Source: CANDOC01 sp965261725 (GTDB taxonomy: Bacteria; Pseudomonadota; Gammaproteobacteria; Pseudomonadales; Endozoicomonadaceae). Taken from it: 64,000 nucleotides of DNA. A model generated the notes under the pieces. That model was given only the letters and a program-made list of their open reading frames with translations. It did not search any database and had not been told where the DNA came from. Both the position numbers and the translations under genes were made by a program. The DNA lies in the NCBI GenBank assembly GCA_965261725.1, contig CBDHDU010000031.1, forward strand, positions 186,001-250,000, written 5' to 3'. The number at the start of each line of letters is the position of its first letter. Within the stretch, counting starts at the first letter, position 1. Positions 37,991 through 46,840 of this stretch are shown in pieces.

Positions 37991-40561
37991 ATGCGAATTG
38001 ACCGTTTAACCACCAAATTGCAGGAAGCATTTTCCGATGCCCAGTCGATCGCGATTGGCAAGGATCACAGCCTGATAGAACCGGTACACCTGATAATTGC
38101 CCTGCTGGATCAGCAGGGCGGCTCTGTCAGGCCGTTGTTAATGCAGGTCGGCTTTGATATCGGTGTGTTGAAGCAGGAGCTGGATGATCAGCTGCAACGT
38201 CTGGCGGTTGTACAAAACCCCAGCGGTGAAATTTCTCCCTCTCCCAGTACTATCAAGCTACTCAACCTTGCTGATAAGCAGGCGCAGCAGAATGGTGATC
38301 AATATATCTCCAGCGAAACCATTGTGCTGGTGTTTATGGATGACAAGGGGCCGGTGGGACAGCTGCTCAACAGTCAGGGCGTCAGTCGTAAGGCGTTGGA
38401 AACGGCGATTAAAAACCTGCGGGGCGGGCAGGACATTAATGACCCCAATGCAGAAGATAATCGGCAGGCTCTGGAGAAGTACACCATTGATCTGACCGAG
38501 CGGGCAGAGAAAAGTAAGCTGGACCCAGTTATCGGTCGTGATGATGAAATTCGTCGCACCGTTCAGGTGCTGCAGCGCCGTACGAAAAATAACCCGGTGC
38601 TAATTGGTGAGCCCGGCGTTGGTAAAACGGCCATAGTCGAAGGTCTGGCGCAGCGGATTATTAATGGCGAAGTGCCGGAAGGAATCAAAGGTAAGCGATT
38701 ACTTTCGCTGGATATGGGTGCGCTGATTGCCGGTGCCAAATTTCGTGGTGAATTTGAAGAACGTCTGAAAGCGGTGCTGAATGATCTGGCCAAGCAGGAA
38801 GGTCGTATCATTCTGTTTATTGATGAACTGCACACTATGGTCGGTGCCGGTAAAGCGGAAGGTGCCATGGATGCTGGGAATATGCTGAAGCCTGCCCTCG
38901 CTCGCGGTGAACTCCATTGTGTCGGTGCAACCACGCTAGATGAATATCGCCAGTACATCGAGAAAGATGCTGCACTGGAACGCCGCTTCCAGAAAGTGCA
39001 GGTGGATGAGCCTTCGGAAGAAGATACCATCGCCATTCTCCGGGGGCTGAAGCAGCGCTATGAAGTGCATCACCATGTTGATATTACCGACCCGGCCATT
39101 GTGGCGGCGGCGCATCTTTCCAGTCGCTATATCACCGACCGTCAGTTACCTGACAAAGCAATTGATCTGATTGACGAAGCAGCCAGCTGGATTCGTATGG
39201 AAATGGATTCCAAACCGGAAGAAATGGACAAGCTGGAGCGGCGGTTGGTACAGCTGAAAATTGAACAGCAGGCGCTGAAAAAAGAAGAAGATAAAGCTTC
39301 CCGCGAGCGACTGAAACTGTTGGAGGATGAAGTCGCAACGCTGGAAAAAGAATTTGCTGATCTGGATGAAATCTGGACCGCAGAAAAAGCAGTCGTGCAG
39401 GGTTCTCACAAACTGAAGGAAGAAAAGGAAAAACTGCTTCAGGAACTGGAAGCGGCTAACCGCAGTGGCGATCTCGGCAAAATGTCCGAGATTCAGTACG
39501 GCAAACTGCCTGAACTGGAAAAGCAGATTGCACAGGCCACCGAAGCCGAAACTAAAGGTGAAATGCGGTTGCTGCGGAACAAGGTGACCGATGAGGAAAT
39601 TGCTGAGGTAGTTTCCAAATGGACCGGCATTCCTGTTTCCAAAATGCTTGAGGGTGAACGGGAAAAACTCCTGCGTATGGAAGACGCACTGCACAAACGG
39701 GTGATTGGGCAGCAGGAAGCCGTCAGTGCGGTATCCAATGCAGTGCGGCGTTCCCGTGCAGGGCTGTCTGACCCGAACCGCCCCAATGGTTCCTTTATGT
39801 TCCTCGGGCCTACCGGGGTAGGTAAAACGGAACTCTGCAAAGCATTGGCAATGTTTCTGTTCGATACGGAAGATGCCATGGTGCGGATTGATATGTCCGA
39901 ATTTATGGAGAAACATTCTGTTGCCCGCCTGTTGGGAGCGCCTCCCGGATACGTAGGTTATGAGGAAGGTGGTTATCTGACAGAAGCTGTGCGCCGCAAG
40001 CCTTATTCGCTGGTGCTGCTGGATGAAGTTGAGAAAGCCCATCCTGATGTTTTCAATATTTTTTTGCAGGTATTAGAGGATGGTCGTTTAACTGATGGGC
40101 AGGGGCGGACGGTTGATTTCCGGAACACTGTCGTGGTTATGACTTCGAACCTTGGATCTGACCTGATTCACGATCTGAAAGATGATGACTTTGAAACCAT
40201 CAAAACGACATTGATGGAAGTGGTGGGTAATCACTTCCGGCCAGAGTTTGTTAACCGTATCGATGAGCTGGTGGTATTCCATCCGCTGCGCAAAGAACAG
40301 GTTGCCGGAATTGCTGAAATTCAGCTAGCAAGGCTGCGTAACCGTCTGGAAGAAAATGAACTGTCACTGGCAGTAGCAGATGAGGCAATGAACAAGCTGG
40401 TAGAGGTTGGTTTTGATCCGGTTTACGGAGCCCGTCCACTGAAGCGTGCGATTCAGCGCTGGATTGAAAACCCGTTGGCTCATGATGTACTGGCAGGCAA
40501 GTTCAGTCCGGGCTCTACGATCAAGGCCGACGTAGCTGACGATACGATAGTCTTCAGTTGA
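37991..40561 (+). CDS. clpB: ATP-dependent disaggregase ClpB
   Basis: The 856-residue protein has an N domain, two AAA+ modules with Walker A motifs GEPGVGKTAIVEGLA and GPTGVGKTELCKALA, and a long coiled-coil middle domain at about residues 400-530, which distinguishes ClpB from ClpA. It extracts polypeptides from aggregates with DnaK. A strong AGGAGG site lies before the ATG, and a sigma32-type promoter lies upstream. Confidence 0.97.
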   Translation: MRIDRLTTKLQEAFSDAQSIAIGKDHSLIEPVHLIIALLDQQGGSVRPLLMQVGFDIGVLKQELDDQLQRLAVVQNPSGEISPSPSTIKLLNLADKQAQQNGDQYISSETIVLVFMDDKGPVGQLLNSQGVSRKALETAIKNLRGGQDINDPNAEDNRQALEKYTIDLTERAEKSKLDPVIGRDDEIRRTVQVLQRRTKNNPVLIGEPGVGKTAIVEGLAQRIINGEVPEGIKGKRLLSLDMGALIAGAKFRGEFEERLKAVLNDLAKQEGRIILFIDELHTMVGAGKAEGAMDAGNMLKPALARGELHCVGATTLDEYRQYIEKDAALERRFQKVQVDEPSEEDTIAILRGLKQRYEVHHHVDITDPAIVAAAHLSSRYITDRQLPDKAIDLIDEAASWIRMEMDSKPEEMDKLERRLVQLKIEQQALKKEEDKASRERLKLLEDEVATLEKEFADLDEIWTAEKAVVQGSHKLKEEKEKLLQELEAANRSGDLGKMSEIQYGKLPELEKQIAQATEAETKGEMRLLRNKVTDEEIAEVVSKWTGIPVSKMLEGEREKLLRMEDALHKRVIGQQEAVSAVSNAVRRSRAGLSDPNRPNGSFMFLGPTGVGKTELCKALAMFLFDTEDAMVRIDMSEFMEKHSVARLLGAPPGYVGYEEGGYLTEAVRRKPYSLVLLDEVEKAHPDVFNIFLQVLEDGRLTDGQGRTVDFRNTVVVMTSNLGSDLIHDLKDDDFETIKTTLMEVVGNHFRPEFVNRIDELVVFHPLRKEQVAGIAEIQLARLRNRLEENELSLAVADEAMNKLVEVGFDPVYGARPLKRAIQRWIENPLAHDVLAGKFSPGSTIKADVADDTIVFS

Positions 40562-40577
40562 TAGCTTTACAGCAATA

Positions 40578-40608
40578 ACTGGCCGATCAGTCAATCAGAT
40601 CGGCCAGT
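40578..40608. terminator. Hairpin between convergent clpB and PilZ gene
   Basis: An 11-bp perfect stem (ACTGGCCGATC / GATCGGCCAGT) with a nine-base loop overlaps the 3' end of the PilZ gene. There is no T run, so termination is possible but not certain. Confidence 0.45.
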
Positions 40609-40904
40609 ATGATATGGTCTTCGCGGCTGATGTCGGTGATATGAAAACCTGACCAGTATTTTCCTGGTGAGCTGCTTTCGCGGCTCCACAGGCATTCAGC
40701 TTTAAGTGCCAGTTTATGGTCGGTTTCTGTGAGGTGTAACTCGTAAGCATGGGCATGTCCGGGTCTGACAGCTTCCGAACCCAGCAGCATGAAACCTTCA
40801 ACGGACAGGTCTACCATTTTGCCCAGATGTTGGGATGATTCTGCATCGTAGACTTCAACAAGTTGCTTAACCGTGGAACGGCTGTTTTCGCGGCGCTCTG
40901 GCAT
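40587..40904 (-). CDS. PilZ-domain protein
   Basis: The 105-residue single-domain protein shows the cyclic-di-GMP-binding pattern: RRENSR near residue 4 (RxxxR) and DLSVEGFMLL (D/NxSxxG) about 25 residues later, followed by the beta-barrel strands. Such proteins sense c-di-GMP and often act on motility or exopolysaccharide; the target is unknown. It faces clpB convergently. Confidence 0.85.
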   Translation of the reverse strand: MPERRENSRSTVKQLVEVYDAESSQHLGKMVDLSVEGFMLLGSEAVRPGHAHAYELHLTETDHKLALKAECLWSRESSSPGKYWSGFHITDISREDHIILADLID

Positions 40905-41043
40905 CAGGTGACTCCTGTCTTTTTATTGTTTTTTTGGTTCCTACACTTAATTAATCGTAACAGCTATAGGCTTGGCAAGTAGTTCAGTATATTTGCCCGG
41001 AAAGTGTTCTGGTACGGTTTTCCCTTAATGTGAAATCAGAGTG

Positions 41044-41071
41044 TTGACAGAAATTCAAAAGCCAGTATCAT
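41044..41071 (+). promoter_or_regulatory. Promoter of the tRNA array
   Basis: TTGACA (41044-41049) and TATCAT (41066-41071) with a 16-base spacer, followed by the GC-rich discriminator TCGCCGCCG typical of stringently controlled stable-RNA promoters, about 55 bases before the first tRNA. Confidence 0.7.
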
Positions 41072-41125
41072 TCGCCGCCGTTGATTGATGACGCAGCAGC
41101 GCTGCCGAGATCGACATGGCTTAGA

Positions 41126-41201
41126 TCCCTGATAGCTCAGTTGGTAGAGCAAATGACTGTTAATCATTGGGTCGCTGGTTCGAGTCCAGCTCAGGGAGCC
41201 A
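41126..41201 (+). tRNA. tRNA-Asn (GTT), copy 1
   Basis: 76 bases with encoded CCA. Acceptor TCCCTGA / TCAGGGA, D-loop AGCTCAGTTGGTAGAGC, anticodon loop CTGTTAA and T-arm GGTTCGAGTCC are all present. Confidence 0.97.
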
Positions 41202-41288
41202 TTTTTTAGTGCATTTTTTCGCTGCGAGTGATAAAGTGTGCGACCTCAGATTGAGGCGGTCGAAGGGCTGTTTACAGTTTGAGAATGT

Positions 41289-41364
41289 GGGTCGTTAGCT
41301 CAGTTGGTAGAGCAGTTGGCTTTTAACCAATTGGTCGTAGGTTCGAATCCTACACGACCCACCA
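41289..41364 (+). tRNA. tRNA-Lys (TTT), copy 1
   Basis: 76 bases with encoded CCA. Acceptor GGGTCGT / ACGACCC, anticodon loop CTTTTAA and T-arm GGTTCGAATCC are present. Confidence 0.97.
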
Positions 41365-41416
41365 CTATTTAGATTTGACCTTTCAGAATTGAGAAGGTTA
41401 AATCGCAAAGCATCGT

Positions 41417-41492
41417 TCCCTGATAGCTCAGTTGGTAGAGCAAATGACTGTTAATCATTGGGTCGCTGGTTCGAGTCCAGCTCAGGGAGCCA
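41417..41492 (+). tRNA. tRNA-Asn (GTT), copy 2
   Basis: Identical in sequence to copy 1 and preceded by the same spacer as copy 3. Confidence 0.97.
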
Positions 41493-41559
41493 TTTTTAGT
41501 AAAGCATTTCGCTGCGAGTGATTTGTTTTACGAGCTCAGAAGTAAAATTCTGAGAATGT

Positions 41560-41635
41560 GGGTCGTTAGCTCAGTTGGTAGAGCAGTTGGCTTTTAACCA
41601 ATTGGTCGTAGGTTCGAATCCTACACGACCCACCA
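41560..41635 (+). tRNA. tRNA-Lys (TTT), copy 2
   Basis: Identical in sequence to copy 1; 271 bases after it. Confidence 0.97.
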
Positions 41636-41687
41636 CTATTTAGATTTGACCTTTCAGAATTGAGAAGGTTAAATCGCAAAGCATCGT

Positions 41688-41763
41688 TCCCTGATAGCTC
41701 AGTTGGTAGAGCAAATGACTGTTAATCATTGGGTCGCTGGTTCGAGTCCAGCTCAGGGAGCCA
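41688..41763 (+). tRNA. tRNA-Asn (GTT), copy 3
   Basis: Identical in sequence to copies 1 and 2; 271 bases after copy 2. Confidence 0.97.
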
Positions 41764-41830
41764 TTTTTAGTAAAGCATGTCACTGCGAGTGATTTGTTTT
41801 GCAAGCTCAGAAGTGAAATTCTGAGGATAT

Positions 41831-41906
41831 GGGTCGTTAGCTCAGTTGGTAGAGCAGTTGGCTTTTAACCAATTGGTCGTAGGTTCGAATCCTACACGAC
41901 CCACCA
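41831..41906 (+). tRNA. tRNA-Lys (TTT), copy 3
   Basis: Identical in sequence to copies 1 and 2; followed directly by a strong terminator. Confidence 0.97.
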
Positions 41907-41912
41907 TCTTTG

Positions 41913-41949
41913 AAAAAGGCGCTGATTCTGGAGAGTCAGCGCCTTTTTT
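41913..41949 (+). terminator. Terminator of the tRNA array
   Basis: GGCGCTGA (41918-41925) pairs with TCAGCGCC (41936-41943), preceded by five A and followed by six T. Confidence 0.88.
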
Positions 41950-41970
41950 GTATGAGGTGTATTCCCGCTT

Positions 41971-42156
41971 TCAGGTGTATACAACAAAATGCCCGATTAC
42001 CCGGCTGATAACACCACACACAATGATGACTGCTGTCAGCCACAGAAGTAGTTTCCCCGGTCTGAAGCGATTACGCTCTGTTTCATTGATACCTTCTTTC
42101 AGAAACTCATCGACCTGTTTCTGGTCTGCTTCGTTCAGGCGTGAATGAGTAGCCAT
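41971..42156 (-). CDS. DUF3094-like small membrane protein
   Basis: The 61-residue product has a hydrophilic N half (SRLNEADQKQVDEFLKEGINETERNRFRPGKLL) and one C-terminal membrane segment (LWLTAVIIVCGVISRVIGHF). The pattern matches the DUF3094 family of gammaproteobacteria. Function is unknown. It is convergent with the tRNA array and upstream of nothing on its strand within the gap; the thiolase gene ends 68 bases to its right. Confidence 0.75.
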   Translation of the reverse strand: MATHSRLNEADQKQVDEFLKEGINETERNRFRPGKLLLWLTAVIIVCGVISRVIGHFVVYT

Positions 42157-42186
42157 TGTTTGGTGCGATCCTTTAAAGTTGCATCA

Positions 42187-42215
42187 GCCGGTTTTATCTG
42201 CCTGACAAAACCGGC
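42187..42215. terminator. Hairpin after the thiolase gene
   Basis: GCCGGTTTT pairs with AAAACCGGC across an 11-base loop, just behind the minus-strand thiolase gene. No separate T run follows. Confidence 0.45.
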
Positions 42216-42224
42216 CATAAACAA

Positions 42225-43406
42225 TTAATCAATCAATTCGAGTGCAACGGCTGTTGCTTCACCACCGCCAATACACAAAGAGGCAACACCACGTTTTTTG
42301 TTGTGGTGCTTCAAAGCATGAATCAGCGTCAGAATAATACGGGAGCCTGTTGAGCCAACCGGATGTCCCTGAGCGCATGCGCCGCCATTCACGTTAACTT
42401 TGTCGTGTGGCAGGTTATGAGCTTTCATTGCCAGCATCGTTACCATGGCAAACGCTTCATTGATTTCAAACAGGTCAACATCTTCAGCTTTCCAGCCTGT
42501 CTTGTTAAAGAGTGTTTCCATCGCGCCAACCGGAGCAAGAGTGAACTCTGACGGATGCTGGGACTGCGTAGCATGACCAACAATGCGGGCAAGCGGCTGC
42601 AGGCCTCTTTGCTGAGCTTCAGCTTCTGTCATCAATACCAGTGCTGAGGCGCCATCAGAAATTGAGCTGGCATTAGCGGCAGTAACGGTACCGTCTTTTT
42701 TGAATGCCGGACGCAGGGTCGGGATTTTTTCGATGTTGGCATTGAAAGGTTGTTCGTCATCTTTAACAACGTTCTCACCTTTGCGGGTGCGTACTGTGAC
42801 GGGCACAATTTCATCCTGCAGTGCACCTGATTCAATGGCAATCTGGGCGCGTCGCAGCGATTCAATGGCATATGCGTCCATGGCTTCGCGGGTGAAGTTG
42901 TGTTCGTCAGCAGTATCCTGGGCGAAAGAGCCCATCAGGCGACCGGTTTCCGCATCTTCCAGACCATCAAAGAACATATGGTCTTTCACTTCGCCATGCC
43001 CCATACGGAATCCGTTACGGGCTTTTTCGAGCAGGTAAGGTGCGTTGGACATGCTTTCCATGCCGCCGGCAATCATGACTTTATTAGTGCCTGCTTTAAT
43101 CAGATCGTGCGCCAGCATTACAGCTTTCATGCCGGAACCACAAAGTTTGTTGATCGTTGTGCAGCCTGTTGCGGGAGGAATACCGGCTTTCAGTGATGCC
43201 TGACGGGCAGGACCCTGTTTCAGACCGGCGGGCAGTACACAGCCCATAATCACTTCTTCAATATCCGCAGGTGATAAACCTGCACGCTCAATTGCAGCCT
43301 GAATTGAAGCTGCGCCCAGTTCGGGGGCTGTCAGACTGGCAAGTGAACCCTGAAAGCCACCCATGGGGGTACGGGCACCGGCTACGATCACAATACTGTC
43401 AGTCAT
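42225..43406 (-). CDS. Acetyl-CoA C-acetyltransferase (thiolase)
   Basis: The 393-residue protein has the thiolase catalytic residues at canonical numbers: Cys89 in NKLCGSGMKAV, His348 in CAQGHPVGSTG and Cys378 in SLCIGGGEATA. Length and motifs fit the biosynthetic/degradative acetoacetyl-CoA type (AtoB/PhaA-like). It condenses two acetyl-CoA or cleaves acetoacetyl-CoA. No partner beta-oxidation gene is next to it, so the pathway is open. Confidence 0.93.
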   Translation of the reverse strand: MTDSIVIVAGARTPMGGFQGSLASLTAPELGAASIQAAIERAGLSPADIEEVIMGCVLPAGLKQGPARQASLKAGIPPATGCTTINKLCGSGMKAVMLAHDLIKAGTNKVMIAGGMESMSNAPYLLEKARNGFRMGHGEVKDHMFFDGLEDAETGRLMGSFAQDTADEHNFTREAMDAYAIESLRRAQIAIESGALQDEIVPVTVRTRKGENVVKDDEQPFNANIEKIPTLRPAFKKDGTVTAANASSISDGASALVLMTEAEAQQRGLQPLARIVGHATQSQHPSEFTLAPVGAMETLFNKTGWKAEDVDLFEINEAFAMVTMLAMKAHNLPHDKVNVNGGACAQGHPVGSTGSRIILTLIHALKHHNKKRGVASLCIGGGEATAVALELID

Positions 43407-43472
43407 TTTATTATCCTTATTGATTGTGAGTGCGATGTTATTGTAAGCCTGTCAGCAGAAATATGTGCATTT

Positions 43473-44351
43473 TTATTTAGAGTTATTTCTTATCAGGAAA
43501 ATAGCACCTCTGGCGGGTTCCAGGCGAGGCTTCACCAGTCTGGGTTGGATAACGCCGGGTAATTCACTGCGTATAAAAGGAGCAAGGCCGCCGGTAATGC
43601 ATATTGGCAAGGTTGAGTCGCCAATTTCATAGTCCATTGTATTTATCATGTGAGTAATATGACCGGTTGCCTGTTGCATCAATGTGCAGGCATCGGGTTC
43701 ACCTGACTGGTAGAGGCGAATAACCAGCGGCGCCAGTGTTGCGAAGTCAGTAGAGTTTGCTTTCATACTCCAGTTTATAAGGCTGGAGAAATCGTTATCA
43801 AAAAGAGACAGTACTTCCCTGGTGAGAGTAGAAGGGTGAGTGCGGCCATCCTGAGCCATTGTCGTTAGATGGATGGCTTTCAGCCCCAGCCATGAACCAC
43901 CGCCCTCATCGGAGAATGGAAACCCCCAGCCGCCAACACGATATTGGTTATCTCCCTTCTGGGAAAATCCAATGGTGCCGGTGCCCACGCTGACAATCAT
44001 TCCGCTGGCGCCTGCATGTGCACCAAGGCAGGCGGTATAGGCATTGGATTCAACAACCAGTTTATGGAAAGGATGGGGGAGTGAATGAAAGGTCTGGAGT
44101 TCTGACTTTAGTTCGGTGCCGGAAATACCAATAGCAACTTGTAGCTTAATGTCTGGTGATGCAGTTGATAAGTGAATGGTATCCAGACTTTTATTAATTG
44201 AATCCATAATGGCTTGCCAGGCGCTGGCGGCATTATGTCCAATATAGCCGGGGCCTGACTCAGCTCTGGCCAACACCTGTCTGTTTTCATTTTCAATAAC
44301 AGCGCGCGTGCGGGATGCACCGGCATCAATGCCGATATAAAGCTTTTGCAT
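43473..44351 (-). CDS. BadF/NagK-type sugar kinase (probable N-acetylglucosamine kinase)
   Basis: The start is set at MQKLYIGIDAGASRTRAV because a GGGA site lies just before it; an upstream Met adds 12 residues. The ~292-residue actin-like ATPase shows the phosphate-1 loop GIDAGASRTR, VSVGTGTIGFS, and a late ITGGLAPF adenosine motif. The BadF/BadG/BcrA/BcrD ATPase family includes eukaryote-like GlcNAc kinase, so phosphorylation of an amino sugar is likely but not proven. Confidence 0.82.
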   Translation of the reverse strand: MQKLYIGIDAGASRTRAVIENENRQVLARAESGPGYIGHNAASAWQAIMDSINKSLDTIHLSTASPDIKLQVAIGISGTELKSELQTFHSLPHPFHKLVVESNAYTACLGAHAGASGMIVSVGTGTIGFSQKGDNQYRVGGWGFPFSDEGGGSWLGLKAIHLTTMAQDGRTHPSTLTREVLSLFDNDFSSLINWSMKANSTDFATLAPLVIRLYQSGEPDACTLMQQATGHITHMINTMDYEIGDSTLPICITGGLAPFIRSELPGVIQPRLVKPRLEPARGAIFLIRNNSK

Positions 44352-44565
44352 AAATTCCCATAGCGAAAGAAAAATGTTTTGCGCCACCCTCAGCCATGAA
44401 AACAGTATGTTTTCATGGCAAAATTATCAGAACGAAATCCGTTGCTTTCATTCTTTTGACGATGCATCTACAGGATAGCAACAAGATCAGGAGTGCAGGC
44501 TTATGCTAATCTGTTTTGTGCGCTTACCTCTGATGGCTTTAAATTAATACATAGAGAGCAGGTGA

Positions 44566-45061
44566 ATGAGAAAAAAATTAACAATGCTGGTGGCAGGGTT
44601 GAGTTTTGCCACCATGGTTTCACCGTTGGTTATGGCTGTTGAAGCACCGGCACCCGCTTCGCCGGTAATGTTTGAGAAAGGTAGTGATGAGATCGGGTAT
44701 CGTCATAACCTGATGGATATGCTTGGAACCTATACCGGAGCAATTGGAGCCGTTGTAAAGAAAAAATATCCCTATGAAACGGCAGAGCAGAAAAAGAAAG
44801 TAGAAGAAATTACCGTGGCTATTGCTGCGTTGGCAAAGCAGGCTGCGCTGGGTTTTGATCAGGAACTGGCTTCAGGCACCAAGGCCAGTCCTAAGATATG
44901 GAAGAATAAACCGGACTTTAACCGGAAGATGGCTGATCTGGTTGAAACCGCCAGCAATCTGCAGGTTGCGGCAGAGTACCGGCGACCTTGGCAAGTTGCA
45001 GTCCGCTTTTGGGGATTTTGCCGGTACCTGTAAAGGCTGCCATAGAGACTATAAAGATTAA
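44566..45061 (+). pseudogene. Cytochrome c', frameshifted before the heme motif
   Basis: The first frame encodes a signal peptide (MRKKLTMLVAGLSFATMVSPLVMA) and a four-helix cytochrome c' body with RHNLMDMLGTYTGAIGAVVK, ending wrongly at 45033. From about 44975 the next frame continues the family sequence (GDLGKLQSAFGDFAGTCKGCHRDYKD) to 45061, supplying CKGCH for heme c. One extra base near GCAGAGTACCGGC (44972-44984) explains the break. Without correction the protein has no heme site. It converges on a cytochrome b561 gene, a common electron partner. Confidence 0.85.
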
Positions 45062-45067
45062 CCTTCC

Positions 45068-45731
45068 TTATATCAGAGGTATACCATACCCAATAGCGAT
45101 GGTAGTGATTACTGCTGTCGCTATATAGAGTAGTGCTTGCTTTACCGCCGTTGCTTGATAGGTTTGTAACTGGGGGAGCAAGCATGTACTTATGCCCGGT
45201 AATCATTGCCGGAAGTATGTCCTGACGTTTTATCAGAGTGTAATAAAATACTGCGGCGATATGCAGGCCAATCAAAGCAAGCAGAAAGTCAAAAGATGCC
45301 CGATGAATATCCGTTATCCACTCTGCCAGATCAGAATCAATAAACCGTGATAATGGTCCCTCATACAGATACCCATCACTGGCAAACAAGCCGCTTGTGA
45401 CCTGTATCAGCAATAATGATAGAAGACAGATGACGCTCCAGCTGCCAAGCGGGTTGTGTCCGGCGTGAAGCGTTCTTTGACTGAAATAGACCTTAATGTG
45501 TTTAAGGCCTAACGGGAAATTAGCAAACCGGGCATGGTGACTGCCGGCAAAACCCCACAGTAGCCGGAAGATTAATAACCCCAGCATCAGAAATCCCAGT
45601 GGGATATGAAAATCCATTTCCAGCTCTTTGCCGGTATACCAAAGCCCGCAAAATGTCAGAACCAGTATCCAGTGAAACAGGCGAATGGGTAAATCCCACA
45701 CATGTGTTTTATGTTTACCATTCATTAACAA
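45068..45731 (-). pseudogene. Cytochrome b561-family membrane protein, frameshifted near its last helix
   Basis: The protein begins TVWDLPIRLFHW-style (THVWDLPIRLFHWILVL), typical of diheme b561/Ni-Fe-hydrogenase b-type subunits, and has four membrane segments with His ligands such as GLHIAAVFYY. In the uninterrupted frame it runs on into meaningless sequence antisense to the cytochrome c' gene as far as 44859. Moving by one base at the five-C run (five G on the minus strand reading: near 45172-45176) gives a proper last helix, ALLYIATAVITTIAIGYGIPLI, and a stop at 45068-45070, only six bases from the cytochrome c' stop. Confidence 0.8.
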
Positions 45732-45768
45732 TCACCTGATGGATATGGCCTGACAGTGACGTGGAAGA

Positions 45769-46770
45769 TTAAATAATTTCGTCCAGTTGTTTACGCAATG
45801 CTGGTGGCAGTTCATTAATAACCAGCCTGCCGGAATCCGGATCATAGGTCAGCGTTGAATCTTCTAGCAGGGCGGCATCAAAGGAAAGACTGATGCCATT
45901 CCCCCGACCGCTGACACGCACCATTTTCTTTAGCTGCCTTTTTTCCGGCTGCATGCTGGTTGGCATGTCGTAATCACGCAGATTTACAAATTTGGCAAAG
46001 TTGTCGGGCTCTTCTTCACTGATATGAGCCGAGAGCGATTCAATCTCAACTGGTGCGCCAGCGTCAGCACGCTCAAGGCAGTAGTCGTATGCTTTCTGCT
46101 TGATACCGCTGGGTGTTTCGGCGGTATCACCTTCTTCGCAGAATGCATCAAGCGCTTTGACCAGCTTTTCGCTGTCGTTACGGGTATCGCCGGTTTCCTC
46201 GCAACCAATCAGGTCGCAGAAAACATCTGCCAGACGATTACCTCGCCCTGGCTTCAGCCATGAAATATAACGGCTGCTCTGTTGGTTTCCCTGCCATTCG
46301 GTCATGTTGATACGAGCTGCCAGCAGGATTTTGCTCAAATCCATATATTCTGAATCAGTGATATCCAACTGATCATTAACAGTGATACTGGTAGCGCTGG
46401 GAAGCAGAGCAATCAACAGATAGTGCGTCAGTCCAGCCTTGAAGTCGGCGAACAACAGATAGCCTGACTGTAAGGCTCCTGCCTTATTAAATTCCTCGCA
46501 GATGCCGCTGGTTAATGCAGTCGACAGTGAAAGAAGTGTTTGTTCGCCTTTAAGCATTAGATCGAGAGAAGAGGGGAAACCAGATTCTGTTTCCGGATTA
46601 AAGCGACCATGGGCTTTTGGTGTGCGGGTATTATAGCGCTCAGCCAGATCGGCAAGCATGCTTTCCAGTGATGGGGTTATAGTCAGAGGAGCGTCACGCA
46701 GACGCAGGGCTAATGCACCTGCTGCGGCATCAATTTTTAATTCGTGAAGAATAATTGACTGAATGGTCAT
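45769..46770 (-). CDS. yejK: Nucleoid-associated protein YejK (NdpA)
   Basis: The 333-residue protein matches the 37-kDa nucleoid-associated family in length and order: IILHELKIDAAAGALALRLRDAPL at the start, LADLAERYNTRTPKAHGRF, SRYISWLKPGRGNRLADVFCDLIGCEE in the middle and SFDAALLEDSTLTYDPDSGRLVINELPPALRKQL at the end. It is a DNA-associated protein with poorly defined function. It is followed on the same strand by no close gene; the cytochrome b561 gene starts 38 bases downstream. Confidence 0.9.
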   Translation of the reverse strand: MTIQSIILHELKIDAAAGALALRLRDAPLTITPSLESMLADLAERYNTRTPKAHGRFNPETESGFPSSLDLMLKGEQTLLSLSTALTSGICEEFNKAGALQSGYLLFADFKAGLTHYLLIALLPSATSITVNDQLDITDSEYMDLSKILLAARINMTEWQGNQQSSRYISWLKPGRGNRLADVFCDLIGCEETGDTRNDSEKLVKALDAFCEEGDTAETPSGIKQKAYDYCLERADAGAPVEIESLSAHISEEEPDNFAKFVNLRDYDMPTSMQPEKRQLKKMVRVSGRGNGISLSFDAALLEDSTLTYDPDSGRLVINELPPALRKQLDEII

Positions 46771-46840
46771 GGCTTAGAAATTCCGTATCAGCTGCACAGT
46801 GAACATAACCGCTAATGGTAACAGAGCCCCGGCTTTATGT

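Larger units (their letters stand above)
41126..41906 (+). repeat. Triplicated tRNA-Asn/tRNA-Lys unit
   Basis: Three direct repeats of Asn-spacer-Lys-spacer with a period of 271 bases (291 for the first Asn interval). The Lys-to-Asn spacers 41365-41416 and 41636-41687 are the same 52-base sequence, showing recent tandem duplication of the whole unit. Confidence 0.9.

Noticed and set aside
41126..41906. CRISPR-like direct repeats
   Set aside because: The repeats are complete tRNA genes with identical spacers; no short repeat/variable spacer pattern and no cas genes.
44859..45067. C-terminal extension of cytochrome b561 over the cytochrome c' gene
   Set aside because: This sequence is antisense to conserved cytochrome c' codons and appears only because of the frameshift; the corrected frame stops at 45068.
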